64,000 nt of DNA from Lewinellaceae bacterium (GCA_020636255.1 JACJYE010000011.1:211864-275863), one strand, 5' to 3'; shown: positions 16,769 to 26,770, counted from the first letter of the stretch. Translations and numbers: made by a program. The notes: generated from the letters alone by a model not told the origin.

Positions 16769-17299
16769 ATGGAATTACAGCGACTGGAAGAATTTCAAAT
16801 CGATGACAGGGCCGAATCACAGATCGCTGCGTTGCTGGGCCAGTGCTTTCCGGGATATCCGGAAGGGCGGGCCTATTTCAAGCAGCTGCCCGATTTTCGC
16901 TACCTCTGCTGGGAGGGCGGCCAGCTGATTGCCCACATGGCCGTCGAACACCGCATGGTCTACAACGACGGCGAGGTATTTCGCATATTCGGCATTGCCG
17001 ACCTATGCGTGGCAGAGGCTTTTCAGCATCGCAAGCTGGCCAGCCGCCTGATCTCCGAGCTTTCAATACTGGGCCAGAACCACCGTATCGATTTTTTACT
17101 GCTCATGGCCAAAGACCACGGCCTTTATCTGAACAATGGCTTCGAACTGGTTGCCAACGATTGCCAATGGCTCATTATACAGGAGCACCGGGCCCTGGGC
17201 ATTGCCCACCGCCGCGTACCATCGAGCCTGATGGTAAAGCCTCTGGGCAGGAAGCAATGGCGGCCTGGTTTTCTCGACTTGCTGGGGCACGTGTTTTAG
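16769..17299 (+). CDS. GNAT family N-acetyltransferase
   Basis: A 176-residue cytosolic protein with the GNAT fold. The N-terminal part (ESQIAALLGQCFPGYPEGRAYF) and the strand-helix-strand containing FGIADLCVAEAFQHRKLASRLISEL (about residues 71-95) match the acetyl-CoA binding region, with QHRKLAS standing for the usual Q/R-x-x-G-x-G/A loop. Acceptor unknown. It follows cdaA by 27 bp on the same strand, so the two are probably co-transcribed. Confidence 0.82.
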   Translation: MELQRLEEFQIDDRAESQIAALLGQCFPGYPEGRAYFKQLPDFRYLCWEGGQLIAHMAVEHRMVYNDGEVFRIFGIADLCVAEAFQHRKLASRLISELSILGQNHRIDFLLLMAKDHGLYLNNGFELVANDCQWLIIQEHRALGIAHRRVPSSLMVKPLGRKQWRPGFLDLLGHVF

Positions 17300-17374
17300 G
17301 CGCCGCCCGGGCGTGCGATTAGGGGAATGTTTCGTACTTTAGCCCAATAAGTAAAGCCAAATAAATAATACGAT

Positions 17375-18763
17375 ATGCAAGCTGTACAGGATTATATCCA
17401 GCAAAACAAAAAGCGCTATCTGGAGGAGTTGTTCGAACTACTACGCATCCCTTCCATCAGTGCTGATTCCGATTACAAAGGTGAAGTAGAGCGGGCGGCG
17501 GAATTCGTTGCCGAGAGCCTTCGCAAAGCTCAGGCCGATAAGGTGGAAGTGTGCCCTACCGCCGGCAACCCTATCGTTTACGGAGAAAAGATCATCAACC
17601 CGGCCCTGCCTACCGTTTTGGTCTATGGCCATTACGACGTTCAGCCCCCCGACCCGCTCGAACTGTGGGAGTCGGGGCCGTTCGAACCGGTGGTGAAAAA
17701 GACCGAGCTGCACCCCGACGGGGCCATCTTCGCCCGGGGCTCCTGCGATGATAAGGGGCAGGTATTTATGCACATCAAAGCCGTGGAGGCGATGCTGGCC
17801 AAGGGCGGCCTTCCCTGCAATGTAAAATTCATGATCGAAGGCGAGGAAGAGGTCGGTTCCGTCAACCTGGGCGTTTTCTGCCGCGAGAACGCTGCCCGCC
17901 TGGCCTGCGACACCATCCTCATCTCCGACACCTCCATCCTCAGCAACGAGCACCCTTCCATCACGGTAGGCCTGCGGGGGCTGAGTTATGTGGAAGTGGA
18001 AGTGACGGGCCCCAACCGCGACCTGCACTCCGGCGTTTATGGCGGCGCGGTGGCGAACCCCGTCAACATACTCTGCCAGATGATAGCCTCCCTGCAGGAT
18101 GAGGACAACCGCATAACCATTCCCGGCTTCTACGACGATGTGCTGGAGCTGAGCGCCGAAGAGCGCACGCAGATGAACAAGGCGCCTTTCGACCTGGGGC
18201 ATTACAAAAAAGACCTGGGCATCGGCGATGTGCGGGGTGAGAAAGGTTATACCACCCTCGAGCGGGCCACGATCCGGCCTACCCTCGATGTGAACGGCAT
18301 CTGGGGCGGTTATATCGGCAAGGGCGCCAAAACCGTGCTGCCCTCCAAAGCATCGGCCAAGATCAGCATGCGCCTGGTGCCCAACCAGCATCCCGATAAG
18401 ATCACGGAGCTTTTTCAGAAGCATTTTGAAAGCATAGCGCCGCCTTCTGTTCAGGTAAAGGTCATACCGCACCACGGCGGAGAACCCGTGGTGACGCCGA
18501 CGGATACTACGGAATATCTGGCCGCCGCGCGCGCCATGGCCCAGGCTTTCGGCAAACAACCCATACCCACGCGGGAAGGCGGTAGCATTCCCATCGTGGC
18601 GCTATTCGAGCAGGTGCTCGGCGTAAAATCCGTGCTTATGGGCTTCGGGCTGGATTCGGATTCCATCCACTCGCCCAACGAGCATTACGGCCTGTTCAAT
18701 TTCTACAAGGGCATCGAAACGATCCCTTATTTCTACCAGTATTACGCCGAATCGAAGCTCTAA
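17375..18763 (+). CDS. M20 family dipeptidase (CNDP/carnosinase-like metallopeptidase)
   Basis: A 462-residue cytosolic zinc peptidase of the M20 family. Metal-binding motifs are visible: YGHYDVQPPDP (His and Asp), CDDKGQV, the catalytic GEEEVGS pair, and the late SIHSPNEHY region with the last His ligand. The central lid or dimerisation domain (about residues 205-380) is present, so length and layout are complete. Relatives hydrolyse dipeptides and other short peptides. It follows the GNAT gene by about 75 bp; a weak TACTTTAG box lies upstream. Its last 4 bp overlap the end of the convergent MFS gene. Confidence 0.92.
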   Translation: MQAVQDYIQQNKKRYLEELFELLRIPSISADSDYKGEVERAAEFVAESLRKAQADKVEVCPTAGNPIVYGEKIINPALPTVLVYGHYDVQPPDPLELWESGPFEPVVKKTELHPDGAIFARGSCDDKGQVFMHIKAVEAMLAKGGLPCNVKFMIEGEEEVGSVNLGVFCRENAARLACDTILISDTSILSNEHPSITVGLRGLSYVEVEVTGPNRDLHSGVYGGAVANPVNILCQMIASLQDEDNRITIPGFYDDVLELSAEERTQMNKAPFDLGHYKKDLGIGDVRGEKGYTTLERATIRPTLDVNGIWGGYIGKGAKTVLPSKASAKISMRLVPNQHPDKITELFQKHFESIAPPSVQVKVIPHHGGEPVVTPTDTTEYLAAARAMAQAFGKQPIPTREGGSIPIVALFEQVLGVKSVLMGFGLDSDSIHSPNEHYGLFNFYKGIETIPYFYQYYAESKL

Positions 18764-20022
18764 TGCGTTCCGCCTTCAAAGGGTATCTTATCCGTTTCCT
18801 TTTTGAAGAAGTATAACACGAAGAGGATAATGGCCATCGGGATGAGCAGCAGGTAGAACGCGATCTGCTCTTTACCCGCAAAAACGCCGAAAAGGTTACC
18901 CGTGATGATGGAGCCGGTAGTGCCGCCCAAGGCGGAGAACACCACGATCAGGCCCGACATAGGGGCGTGTTGTTTCACCGGCAGCTTACTGAGGATCACC
19001 GAGTTGATGGCCGGGTAGATCGGCGCCAGGCTGATGCCGATGAGGGGGACGAGGTAGGCAGCCAGAGGCGCATTGCTCCAGCCTGTCACTTCATGGTTTA
19101 CACCCTTGCCGGCAATGGACAGGCTGATGAGCATCAGGACGCCGGCGGCTACTATGCAGAAGGAGAGCACCTTGAACCAGTGCAGCTTCTTCAATACCAG
19201 CCCGCCGGCGAAGCGCCCTACGGCCAGCGAAAGCGCCAGGATGCTCGTCATCTGTATGCTCAATGAGGTGGGCAGCTTGAATACGCGTTTGTTAAACGAC
19301 GGCAGCCAGCTCATCAGCCCCTGCTCGATGAGCACGTACAGGAAAACGCTGATAATGAAGATGAGCACCAGCGGCCGGATGATCAGTTTGAGCATGTCGC
19401 CGAATTCTTCGGGCAGGCTTTTCTTTTCTTCCTGTTGAACCCGCGATTCATCGAGCCGGGTGGTGAACAATAACAGGAAAGCGGCCAGGGCGATGGCAGC
19501 CAGCATGTAGTAAACCCTGAACCAGTCGGTAGACTGCGCGTTGGTATCGTCGACAAAGGCGCTGAAAATGAAATATCCCGACAGGACGCCCACCATGAAA
19601 AAGGACTCCAGGAAGTTCATAAAGCTGACGTGTTCTTTCTCGTTGTCGGTGACCAGCCCGATGGTGGCGAAGACGGATACCTTGATCAGGGCAAAGCTGA
19701 TGCCCGTGGCGGCAAACAGCAGGCGCGTTGCCCAGAATGCCTGTAAGGAAGGCATGGCCAGCGCAACGACGGCAATGAACCCCAGCGCCAGCAGCATGGC
19801 CCGCTTGTAGCCGATGCGCACGATGTAGGAGGCGATCAGAAAGGACGTGATGGCGATGCTCAGGTCTTTGAAGGCTTCGAGCGTGCTCGCCGTCGCTTCC
19901 GTCACGCCGAAATTGTTCTGAACCTGCAGGATGACCGTGCCCACGCTGTTCAGCAGAATGGCAAATACGAAGTAGTTGAGAAACAGGGAAAGCTTGATCC
20001 GCCAGTTTTTCATGAAGTGCAA
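18760..20022 (-). CDS. MFS transporter, sugar-permease-like
   Basis: A 420-residue protein with 12 predicted membrane helices arranged as two six-helix halves joined by a charged loop (about residues 185-205, LDESRVQQEEKKSLPEEF), the standard major facilitator fold. ATG 20022 is annotated; ATG 20013 (MKNWRIK) is also possible. The gene is divergent from cytosolic trehalase across 105 bp, so uptake of trehalose or another sugar is a reasonable inference, but the substrate cannot be read from sequence. Confidence 0.85.
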   Translation of the reverse strand: MHFMKNWRIKLSLFLNYFVFAILLNSVGTVILQVQNNFGVTEATASTLEAFKDLSIAITSFLIASYIVRIGYKRAMLLALGFIAVVALAMPSLQAFWATRLLFAATGISFALIKVSVFATIGLVTDNEKEHVSFMNFLESFFMVGVLSGYFIFSAFVDDTNAQSTDWFRVYYMLAAIALAAFLLLFTTRLDESRVQQEEKKSLPEEFGDMLKLIIRPLVLIFIISVFLYVLIEQGLMSWLPSFNKRVFKLPTSLSIQMTSILALSLAVGRFAGGLVLKKLHWFKVLSFCIVAAGVLMLISLSIAGKGVNHEVTGWSNAPLAAYLVPLIGISLAPIYPAINSVILSKLPVKQHAPMSGLIVVFSALGGTTGSIITGNLFGVFAGKEQIAFYLLLIPMAIILFVLYFFKKETDKIPFEGGTH

Positions 20023-20127
20023 TTTAGTGGGTGTGAAAGGAGCTCCGGTTCATTTTTTGGAAGCTACAAAGGCCGTTTCCCGTAAAAATATTAATTTTCT
20101 CCATCTCACTTAATTTAATTTGCTGCC

Positions 20128-21627
20128 ATGTCCCAATACATGCCTCCTGATTCCGTTTATGGGCCTTTGTTCGAAGCTGTCCAAACGGAGCATATCTTCC
20201 CCGACTCCAAGACCTTTGTCGACTGCATACCCCGGGTGGCCCCGGGGCTGGCCCTGGAGCGCTATCTGGCCAGTAAGGATGACCCCGGTTTCAACCTGAA
20301 GGATTTCGTGCTGGAACATTTTGAGCTGCCCCGCAACTATGCCAGTGGCTTCGAGGCCGACAGCAGCCGGCCGGTAGAGGAGCACATCAATGCTTTGTGG
20401 CCCGTGCTGTCCAGGCAGGCAGACGAGGATGTGGAGGGCAGCTCGCTCATCCCGCTGCCCCATCCCTACATCGTTCCCGGCGGGCGCTTCGGCGAGATCT
20501 ATTACTGGGACAGCTATTTTACCATGCTGGGCCTGCATTCGGCCGGACGGGTGGACATGATCGAACACATGGTGGATAATTTCAGCTACCTCATCGATGC
20601 CCTGGGCTTCATCCCCAACGGCAACCGCAGCTACTTCCTGAGCCGGTCGCAGCCGCCCTTTTATTCCCTGATGGTGCGCCTGTTGCTGGAAGAGAAAGGC
20701 GAGGCTCTGCTCGACAAATACCTGCCCCGCCTCGAAAGGGAGTATGCGTTCTGGATGGAAGGCTCTTCCATGCTGGGGCATGAGAAAACTGCCGCGCGGC
20801 ACGTCGCCCGCATGCCCGACGGCAGCCTGCTGAACCGCTATTGGGATCATAGTGACAAAGCCCGGCAGGAGTCGTACGGCGAAGACATCGAACTGGCGGG
20901 ATCCACCCAACGCGATAGCCGGGAGCTGTTCCGCGACCTGCGCGCCGCCTGCGAGTCAGGCTGGGATTTCAGCGCCCGCTGGTTCCGCGACGGTTTTACT
21001 TTTTCCACAATACGCACTACCGAACTGGCACCGGTCGACCTCAACGCCTTGTTGTACCATCTGGAGATCATGATCGCCCGGGCTTATGCCTGGCAAGGGC
21101 ACGAAGACAAGATGGAGGCTTACCGGCAGAAGGCCGAACAGCGCAAGGATGCCTTACTGTACTACTGCTGGGAAGAGGAGAGCGGCTATTTCCAGGACTA
21201 CGATTTCGTGCATGGACAACCTACGGGCATCCCATCCCTGGCTACGGCCTTTCCGCTGTACTTCAACCTGGCTACTGCCGAACAGGCGGAGCGCGTGGCG
21301 GCGAACATTCAGCGGTATTTTCTCAAAGCGGGCGGGTTGGTGAGCACCCTCATCCACTCGGGCCAGCAGTGGGACGCTCCCAATGGCTGGGCCCCACTTC
21401 AATGGATCGCCATCCAGGGGCTGCGCAACTATGGCCATAGTGAATTGGCCGGCGAGATCAGGCGCCGCTGGATGGCCCTGAATATCCGCGTTTACGAAAA
21501 CACCGGCAAGATGGTGGAGAAATACAATGTGGAAGATATGAGCCTGCTGGCCGGCGGCGGGGAATACCCCGTACAGGACGGCTTCGGCTGGAGCAATGGA
21601 GTATTGCTGCGCCTGCTGAAAGAATGA
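20128..21627 (+). CDS. treF: Alpha,alpha-trehalase (GH37), cytosolic
   Basis: A 499-residue GH37 trehalase. Both family signatures are present: PGGRFGEIYYWDSYFT (about residues 116-131) and QWDAPNGWAP (about 414-423). The catalytic acid and base of the family (an Asp in the central region and a Glu near the C-terminus) are in conserved-looking segments. There is no signal peptide, so it should act in the cytosol, splitting trehalose into two glucoses, like E. coli TreF rather than periplasmic TreA. The divergent MFS gene may supply the substrate. The start ATG 20128 is supported by a match to family length. Confidence 0.93.
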   Translation: MSQYMPPDSVYGPLFEAVQTEHIFPDSKTFVDCIPRVAPGLALERYLASKDDPGFNLKDFVLEHFELPRNYASGFEADSSRPVEEHINALWPVLSRQADEDVEGSSLIPLPHPYIVPGGRFGEIYYWDSYFTMLGLHSAGRVDMIEHMVDNFSYLIDALGFIPNGNRSYFLSRSQPPFYSLMVRLLLEEKGEALLDKYLPRLEREYAFWMEGSSMLGHEKTAARHVARMPDGSLLNRYWDHSDKARQESYGEDIELAGSTQRDSRELFRDLRAACESGWDFSARWFRDGFTFSTIRTTELAPVDLNALLYHLEIMIARAYAWQGHEDKMEAYRQKAEQRKDALLYYCWEEESGYFQDYDFVHGQPTGIPSLATAFPLYFNLATAEQAERVAANIQRYFLKAGGLVSTLIHSGQQWDAPNGWAPLQWIAIQGLRNYGHSELAGEIRRRWMALNIRVYENTGKMVEKYNVEDMSLLAGGGEYPVQDGFGWSNGVLLRLLKE

Positions 21628-21638
21628 ATGCCCGTCGT

Positions 21639-23087
21639 TCAGCTTTCTACAAAATACATATCCACCTCCCCGATATTTTTCGCCGGCACCTTGCCGCGGT
21701 GGCTGCAGCTGAATTGCTCCTTCACCAGTTCGAAAGTGCTGCGCGACAGGTTGACCCTGCCGGCCTGGCCTGCCGATTCCATGCGCGCCGCGATGTTTAC
21801 CGTATCTCCCCAGATGTCGTAAGCGAATTTTTTAGCGCCGACCACCCCGGCTACCACAGGGCCGGTATGGACGCCGATGCGGGCGCCGGCAAAGGGGATG
21901 TCCTTGGCCTGGCTTAGCCAGTCCTGCATTTCCAACCCGGCGGCCACTACTTCGGAGGCATGGCTTCCGTTGGGCTGAGGCAGCCCGCCGGCGCACATAT
22001 AAGCATCACCGATGGTCTTGATCTTTTCCAGGCCGTGGCGTTCCACGATCTCGTCAAAAGCGCGGAAGCACTCGTCAAGGGCGTTGACCAGTTCCTGGGG
22101 TGCCAGCTCGCTGGCCGTGCGGCTGAAGTCCTTGAAGTCGGTAAACAGTACCGTCACTTCCTTGAAGTGCCTGGCAGGGGCTTTGCCGTTGATCTTGAGC
22201 TCTTCGGCCACAGCGGCGGGCAGGATGTTGAGCAGCAGCGCCTCCGACCGTTTGCGTTCGTCCTCGATGATCTTGTTCTTGCGGCGGGAGTTGAAGTACA
22301 GCCAGAGCAGTATGCCGGCTATGGCGATCACTGCGCCTGCGATCACCAGCAGGAGGGCCAGGCGGTTGCGCTGGCGCGTCAGCTGCGTTTCCTGTACCTG
22401 CAGGTCGGACTGCGCCTGGGCGACCAGCAGCGAGTCCTGCAGGCGGGCCATGGAAATGGAGTCGATCATCTGTTGTTTGCGCGCCAGCATCAGCTCCTGC
22501 TGGGCCTGGTCGAGGTTGAGCGCGGCGATCTCCGACCGGTATTTTTTTTCCAGGCTCTCTTTTTCCAGTTTCAGCTCATCGAGCTGTTTATTGACAACAT
22601 CGTTGTGGGTGCTGAATTCGAGGAGCTTGTTTTGTACCACACTTCGCAGCGTCGGTTTGCCTTCGTCGGCTATGCCGCCTTCGGAGGGGATGACGGGCGG
22701 CGGCGGTACCGGCACCGGCTTATCCATGAGGCTTTGCGACCAGAAAGCGACTTCCTGGAGCAGGGAGTCCTGGCCGGCCTGTTCGGCAAAACGATAGGCT
22801 TCTTTGAGCTTTTTTTCTACCTCCCGCATGATGCGCCGCCGTTCGGAATTGGCGCCGTCTTCGGAGATCGCCCTGGCCTCCAGCACCAGTGCTTGTGCCA
22901 TGATATCGATTTCGCCGTCGCGCACGCCGTTGCGGTAAGCCTCGCGGGCCACCAGCACCGCCTGTTTGAAGCGGTCCTGGTCCAGCAGTTTCCTGGTGAT
23001 CTCCAACTGGTCACGAGCCTGGGCGTGGATGAAAGCAGGGGCAATCGATAACAAAAGCAGGCTAAAAGTGATGGCTATGTTTTTCAT
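21639..23087 (-). CDS. Membrane-anchored class III nucleotidyl cyclase (adenylate cyclase-like)
   Basis: A 482-residue protein. Order: signal peptide (to about residue 22), a helical periplasmic region (about 25-235, with a Pro-rich break near 125-135 and a long coiled coil), one membrane helix (LALLLVIAGAVIAIAGILLWLYF, about 242-264), then a cytosolic class III cyclase domain (about 300-480). Catalytic residues are present: metal Asp in VLFTDFKDFS, the second Asp in KIKTIGDAYM, and the Asn/Arg pair in WGDTVNIAARMES. The Lys before the IGD segment is typical of ATP-using enzymes. It probably senses an envelope signal and makes cAMP. It lies downstream of the cytolysin-like gene on the same strand. 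Confidence 0.9.
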   Translation of the reverse strand: MKNIAITFSLLLLSIAPAFIHAQARDQLEITRKLLDQDRFKQAVLVAREAYRNGVRDGEIDIMAQALVLEARAISEDGANSERRRIMREVEKKLKEAYRFAEQAGQDSLLQEVAFWSQSLMDKPVPVPPPPVIPSEGGIADEGKPTLRSVVQNKLLEFSTHNDVVNKQLDELKLEKESLEKKYRSEIAALNLDQAQQELMLARKQQMIDSISMARLQDSLLVAQAQSDLQVQETQLTRQRNRLALLLVIAGAVIAIAGILLWLYFNSRRKNKIIEDERKRSEALLLNILPAAVAEELKINGKAPARHFKEVTVLFTDFKDFSRTASELAPQELVNALDECFRAFDEIVERHGLEKIKTIGDAYMCAGGLPQPNGSHASEVVAAGLEMQDWLSQAKDIPFAGARIGVHTGPVVAGVVGAKKFAYDIWGDTVNIAARMESAGQAGRVNLSRSTFELVKEQFSCSHRGKVPAKNIGEVDMYFVES

Positions 23088-23210
23088 AAAAAGGGTAAAA
23101 GGCTGGTCAAATTCAGGTGTACGTGATTTTGGGTGGGAAGTTCGGGAAAAATTGCAAGACTTAGCGAGGTGTGGGGTGGATTTTCCCGAGCTCCCCCTTT
23201 TGTTAAGGCG

Positions 23211-24812
23211 CTAATTGCCTTTGGTGATGATGATATCAAGGCGGAAGGTGAAATCCGAAGAATTCAAATAGATAGCATGTTCCCCCCAAATATCATGGCC
23301 TATCAGCTCTATCTCTGCCCAGCTTTCTTCATGGTGGTTGAAAATCGTTACCGGATCGTCATTGTCTCTGGCATATGCCTTTAATCGGAGTTTGGCATAG
23401 GTGAAGTCAAATTCATCAGTATTAAAAACGACTGTGCTCGTTTTATTTACTAAATGAATCATTCCGGGATCCATGTCAATTTCCCCACCTGTGTAATCGT
23501 AGATCTGTTCATTTCCGGTATTGTTTTGAATCCCAGGATCATTGGCGCCGGTTCTGTCGTATGCATAGGCCCAAACCCTGAATCGGTCCATGTCTACTGT
23601 ATTCGGGCTGCCTTCGTCATTCGCCATTATGCATTCAAATTTATCCACCGTAATCAAAACCTCCTGATAGATCTGAAGCGGCTTCACCAGGGTGTACTGG
23701 GAGGTCAAAGTGACATAGGCCAGGGTGTTGTCAATGACATGGCGGAATTTGTAAACCAGGGGCACGCCGGGAGAGTCGGAAGTGAACTCCGTACTGGCGT
23801 TGATCACCTTTTTAAACCCTTCGAGGCTGGTTTCCAGCTCGTTTAACCCAGCTGTAGACCCGCCGTATACCATGATGGTGTAGCTGGCGCTCTGTAAAAT
23901 ATCATTGGCCGTATACCCAAAATCGACCTCCGCATCCAGGTCGGCGCCGTGATAGGCCATATCCAGCGCGGTTGACATCAGGCTGTAGCTCAGGTTCGTT
24001 TCAATACACATGATGGCCATCATGCCGTAGTTCACTCCGGCCACATATAGCGGCATGGACCCGGGTGGTATGGCCGTTTTTAACTCATCCATGGTGACGT
24101 CAGGGTCAAAGAAGCCGGCGGGAGACGTTGGGATATCGATATCTACCGAATAATACAGCTGCCAGTATTTAGCCATGATCTTGGTGCTGGTGTTCCCTTC
24201 ATCCCAATTGAACTGAGACTGGAAGCTGGCGCCGGCGTATGACAGGTCCGCTCCGACGGCAAGGTTCATCTGAGACTGGCTGAAGACCTGTTGTACCCTG
24301 AAATCTGCTTTGGCCGGAACCTTGGTATCCGCCACGATGGCCTTTTTCAGCAGGTCGGAAATACCCTGCCGGATGGTGGAAAGTTTGGGGTTGGTGACTT
24401 CATGATAGAGCGAAGTGCCGGTTGTGGAACTTTCCAGGTTCAGGGAAATGGTGACAGGCGCCCGGCTGACCGAAATTGGTTCGTAAACGAAGTCATGGAC
24501 ATGGTTTCCCTTTACAAGGCTGCCTGGCCAGATGACGTCATCGTTCAATCCTAGGAAAGTAACGTTTTCGAGGTTTTCAATCACATCGTGTTTTTCGTAG
24601 GTATACTGATAACCGCCATTATCTTCTGTCCAGGTATCCAATGTCTCATCTTTCTCAACACCGAGTGGTTCTGATTTTTCAGCCAACGCCAACAATTCCA
24701 TAAGGTCGGTTGGATTGACCAGTACTTCGGGGTCTTCCTTGCGGCAGGCCACAAAAAACAGAAGCCCCAGTAAACACAGGAAAGGGTTAAGTTTATTATT
24801 CCAAACTTTCAT
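23211..24812 (-). CDS. Cholesterol-dependent-cytolysin-like (thiol-activated cytolysin family) lipoprotein
   Basis: About 533 residues from the preferred ATG 24812; the frame could start at 24848. A lipobox (GLLFFVAC) predicts lipid anchoring. The body aligns by eye with pore-forming CDC domains 1-3: NVTFLGLNDDVIWPGSLVKGN, VTISLNL, MPLYVAGVNYG (CDC: PPVYVSSVAYG), YGGSTAGLNELE (CDC: LGGDAAEHN) and VPLVYKFRHVIDNTLAYV (CDC: YPISYTSVFLKDNSVAAV). The C-terminal 140 or so residues do not resemble CDC domain 4, and the Trp-rich undecapeptide is absent, as in the CDC-like proteins known from other Bacteroidota. A pore-forming role is inferred from homology. The base composition looks less GC-rich than its neighbours. 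Confidence 0.8.
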   Translation of the reverse strand: MKVWNNKLNPFLCLLGLLFFVACRKEDPEVLVNPTDLMELLALAEKSEPLGVEKDETLDTWTEDNGGYQYTYEKHDVIENLENVTFLGLNDDVIWPGSLVKGNHVHDFVYEPISVSRAPVTISLNLESSTTGTSLYHEVTNPKLSTIRQGISDLLKKAIVADTKVPAKADFRVQQVFSQSQMNLAVGADLSYAGASFQSQFNWDEGNTSTKIMAKYWQLYYSVDIDIPTSPAGFFDPDVTMDELKTAIPPGSMPLYVAGVNYGMMAIMCIETNLSYSLMSTALDMAYHGADLDAEVDFGYTANDILQSASYTIMVYGGSTAGLNELETSLEGFKKVINASTEFTSDSPGVPLVYKFRHVIDNTLAYVTLTSQYTLVKPLQIYQEVLITVDKFECIMANDEGSPNTVDMDRFRVWAYAYDRTGANDPGIQNNTGNEQIYDYTGGEIDMDPGMIHLVNKTSTVVFNTDEFDFTYAKLRLKAYARDNDDPVTIFNHHEESWAEIELIGHDIWGEHAIYLNSSDFTFRLDIIITKGN

Positions 24813-25079
24813 GACTTTGGGTTTAGTTATCAAGAAAATATTGTGCACTTAATGAATCAGCGCCTGAGGAAATTAGGGCTTTGTTGACACAAGGCATGGA
24901 AGGAAGTGGAGAAGAGGTAAAAACCATCACTAGCAGCGCACGCGGCCTGCGGAGGGCGTACTCCATGCATCAATTACCGGAAGTGCAGGCGCTTTTCGGG
25001 AAAGGAGATATGTCCAGGGGAATTAAAAAATCAATTTTAATCTGCTATTTTTCAGTGCTGTGTGCAATGATTTTTGTCA

Positions 25080-26699
25080 TCATTTTGCCGGCTCCAGTTT
25101 GCCGGTGAACAGCAGCCAGGTATCCGGGTCCAGCACCAGCTCAGTAGGTTCGAAGGGGCAATCGAGTGTGGTTTCCAGCTCCTGCTCTTTAAGATCCACC
25201 GTCCAGCGCCGGCTTTTGCCATCGGGGCCTTTGGCTTCGATATCGAGGGGGAAAATGAAAGGGGCTTCTTTTTGGGCCTGCCGGATGGAAAGCTGTAATT
25301 TCCCTCCTGCATACTTCCAGCTACCCTCCAGCCTGGGAAACCCGGCCCTGTAAAGCCACTGTTGGAAGAAAGTGGAAAGATCCTGGCCGCTGGCCTGTTC
25401 CATGACGCGCTGGAAATCTTCCGTCAAAGCATTGCTGTTCCGGTATTGGGCGTAATACTGCCGCAGGCCCTGCCAGAATGCTTCTTCCCCTACCTGCCGT
25501 CGCAGCATGTGCAGTACGAAACCGGCCTTCTGATACGAATTGGGGTTGAGCAGTTCGTTCCAGTCCTCAACCGTCGTGTCGACAATGGGGGCGGGCTTGC
25601 GCCGGTAAAAAGCGATGGCGCGTTGCCGTTCGGATTGCAGGCGCTCTACCATTTTGTCGCGCCCGTAAGTATGCTCGATGTACAGGTTGGCGCCATAGGT
25701 GGCGAAACCTTCGCTGAGCCAGATGTGGTGCCAGTTCTTTTCCGAGGCCGAGTTGCCGAACCACTGGTGGGCCACCTCGTGCGCGATCAGGTCTTCGTGG
25801 TCGCGCTGGCCGGTAACGGATTGTTCAAAATAAAAGATGCAGCCCGCGTTTTCCATACCGCCGTAGCGGGTCTTGGACTGCACATTGGCCAGCTTCTGAT
25901 AGGAATAGGGGCCGATCTTGTCGATGAAGAACTGCATCACCGGCACAGCCTGGGCGTAGTCGTAAAAGCCGGCCTCCCGGTCCTGATAATACACCCAGGT
26001 ACTGACGGGAATCCCTTCTGCTTCGCCGGCGCGCTGCACGGCGAAGCGCGCTGCACCGATCACTATGACCTTGGTAGGCAGGGGAGCTTCTTCCCGCCAA
26101 TGGGTGAGCGTTGTCGAGTCATTGAGATAACTTTCCTCCACCAGCATCCCGTTGCCCACTACCTGATAGTGGTTGGGAGCCGTCACGATGAGGTCTACCG
26201 TTGCTTTGTCGGAGGGATGGTCTATACAAGGCAGCCAGTGATGGGCGCGGTTGGGCCAGTTGTCGCCGAAGAAGGTGCGGTCGCCATGTTGGTTTTTATC
26301 GATGATGAGCCCGTCGGCGGGAATACCGGCATAGCGCACCTGAAAGCTGTGCTGTTCGCCGGCCACGGCGGGCTTTGCCAGGTAAATGGCGAGGGCCTCT
26401 CCTTCGTGCTCAAAACGGAGGTTTTCGCCTGTTTCCGTTACGCTCGATACCGCCATGCCTTTTTCAGCGCCTTCGGTTTTGCCCACCAGGTCGAGAGTAA
26501 AGCTGGCCTGCGGCTGCAGGAAGCGGATGTCGATACTCGCCACCCCCTTGATCTCATCCGTTTCGTCGGACAATTCCAGCTGGAAGGTGTAGTGCAGCAC
26601 GTCCAGTTGCTCCAGCCGGGGAATGGAATGCTGGGCGGGGAGCAGCGTAGCGGACAGGGCGAAAGCGGTGAACAGCAGGGTATGAAAGAAAATGCGCAT
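25080..26699 (-). CDS. M1 family metallo-aminopeptidase, secreted
   Basis: About 539 residues from ATG 26699, starting with a signal peptide (MRIFFHTLLFTAFALSATLLPAQ); a start at 26726 would only lengthen it. The zinc site of M1 peptidases is intact: HEVAHQWFG, then SEGFATYGANLY with the third ligand Glu. The exopeptidase GxMEN motif is YGGMENAG, 20-30 residues before. The protein is shorter than classic aminopeptidase N and lacks the long C-terminal helical domain, like many Bacteroidota M1 peptidases. It removes N-terminal residues from peptides in the periplasm or outside the cell. It precedes the cytolysin-like gene on the same strand, with a 267-bp gap that argues for separate promoters. 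Confidence 0.93.
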   Translation of the reverse strand: MRIFFHTLLFTAFALSATLLPAQHSIPRLEQLDVLHYTFQLELSDETDEIKGVASIDIRFLQPQASFTLDLVGKTEGAEKGMAVSSVTETGENLRFEHEGEALAIYLAKPAVAGEQHSFQVRYAGIPADGLIIDKNQHGDRTFFGDNWPNRAHHWLPCIDHPSDKATVDLIVTAPNHYQVVGNGMLVEESYLNDSTTLTHWREEAPLPTKVIVIGAARFAVQRAGEAEGIPVSTWVYYQDREAGFYDYAQAVPVMQFFIDKIGPYSYQKLANVQSKTRYGGMENAGCIFYFEQSVTGQRDHEDLIAHEVAHQWFGNSASEKNWHHIWLSEGFATYGANLYIEHTYGRDKMVERLQSERQRAIAFYRRKPAPIVDTTVEDWNELLNPNSYQKAGFVLHMLRRQVGEEAFWQGLRQYYAQYRNSNALTEDFQRVMEQASGQDLSTFFQQWLYRAGFPRLEGSWKYAGGKLQLSIRQAQKEAPFIFPLDIEAKGPDGKSRRWTVDLKEQELETTLDCPFEPTELVLDPDTWLLFTGKLEPAK

Positions 26700-26770
26700 G
26701 GCCGGCAGTCTTTTTGTTGTCGGCAAAATAAAGAATTGTGATCTTTATCTTGCACTTCAAATCGTTAACC

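Noticed and set aside
24881..25108. 75-residue ORF between the cytolysin-like and M1 genes
   Set aside because: It overlaps the M1 gene end, lacks a promoter or family resemblance and is on the wrong strand for its neighbours.
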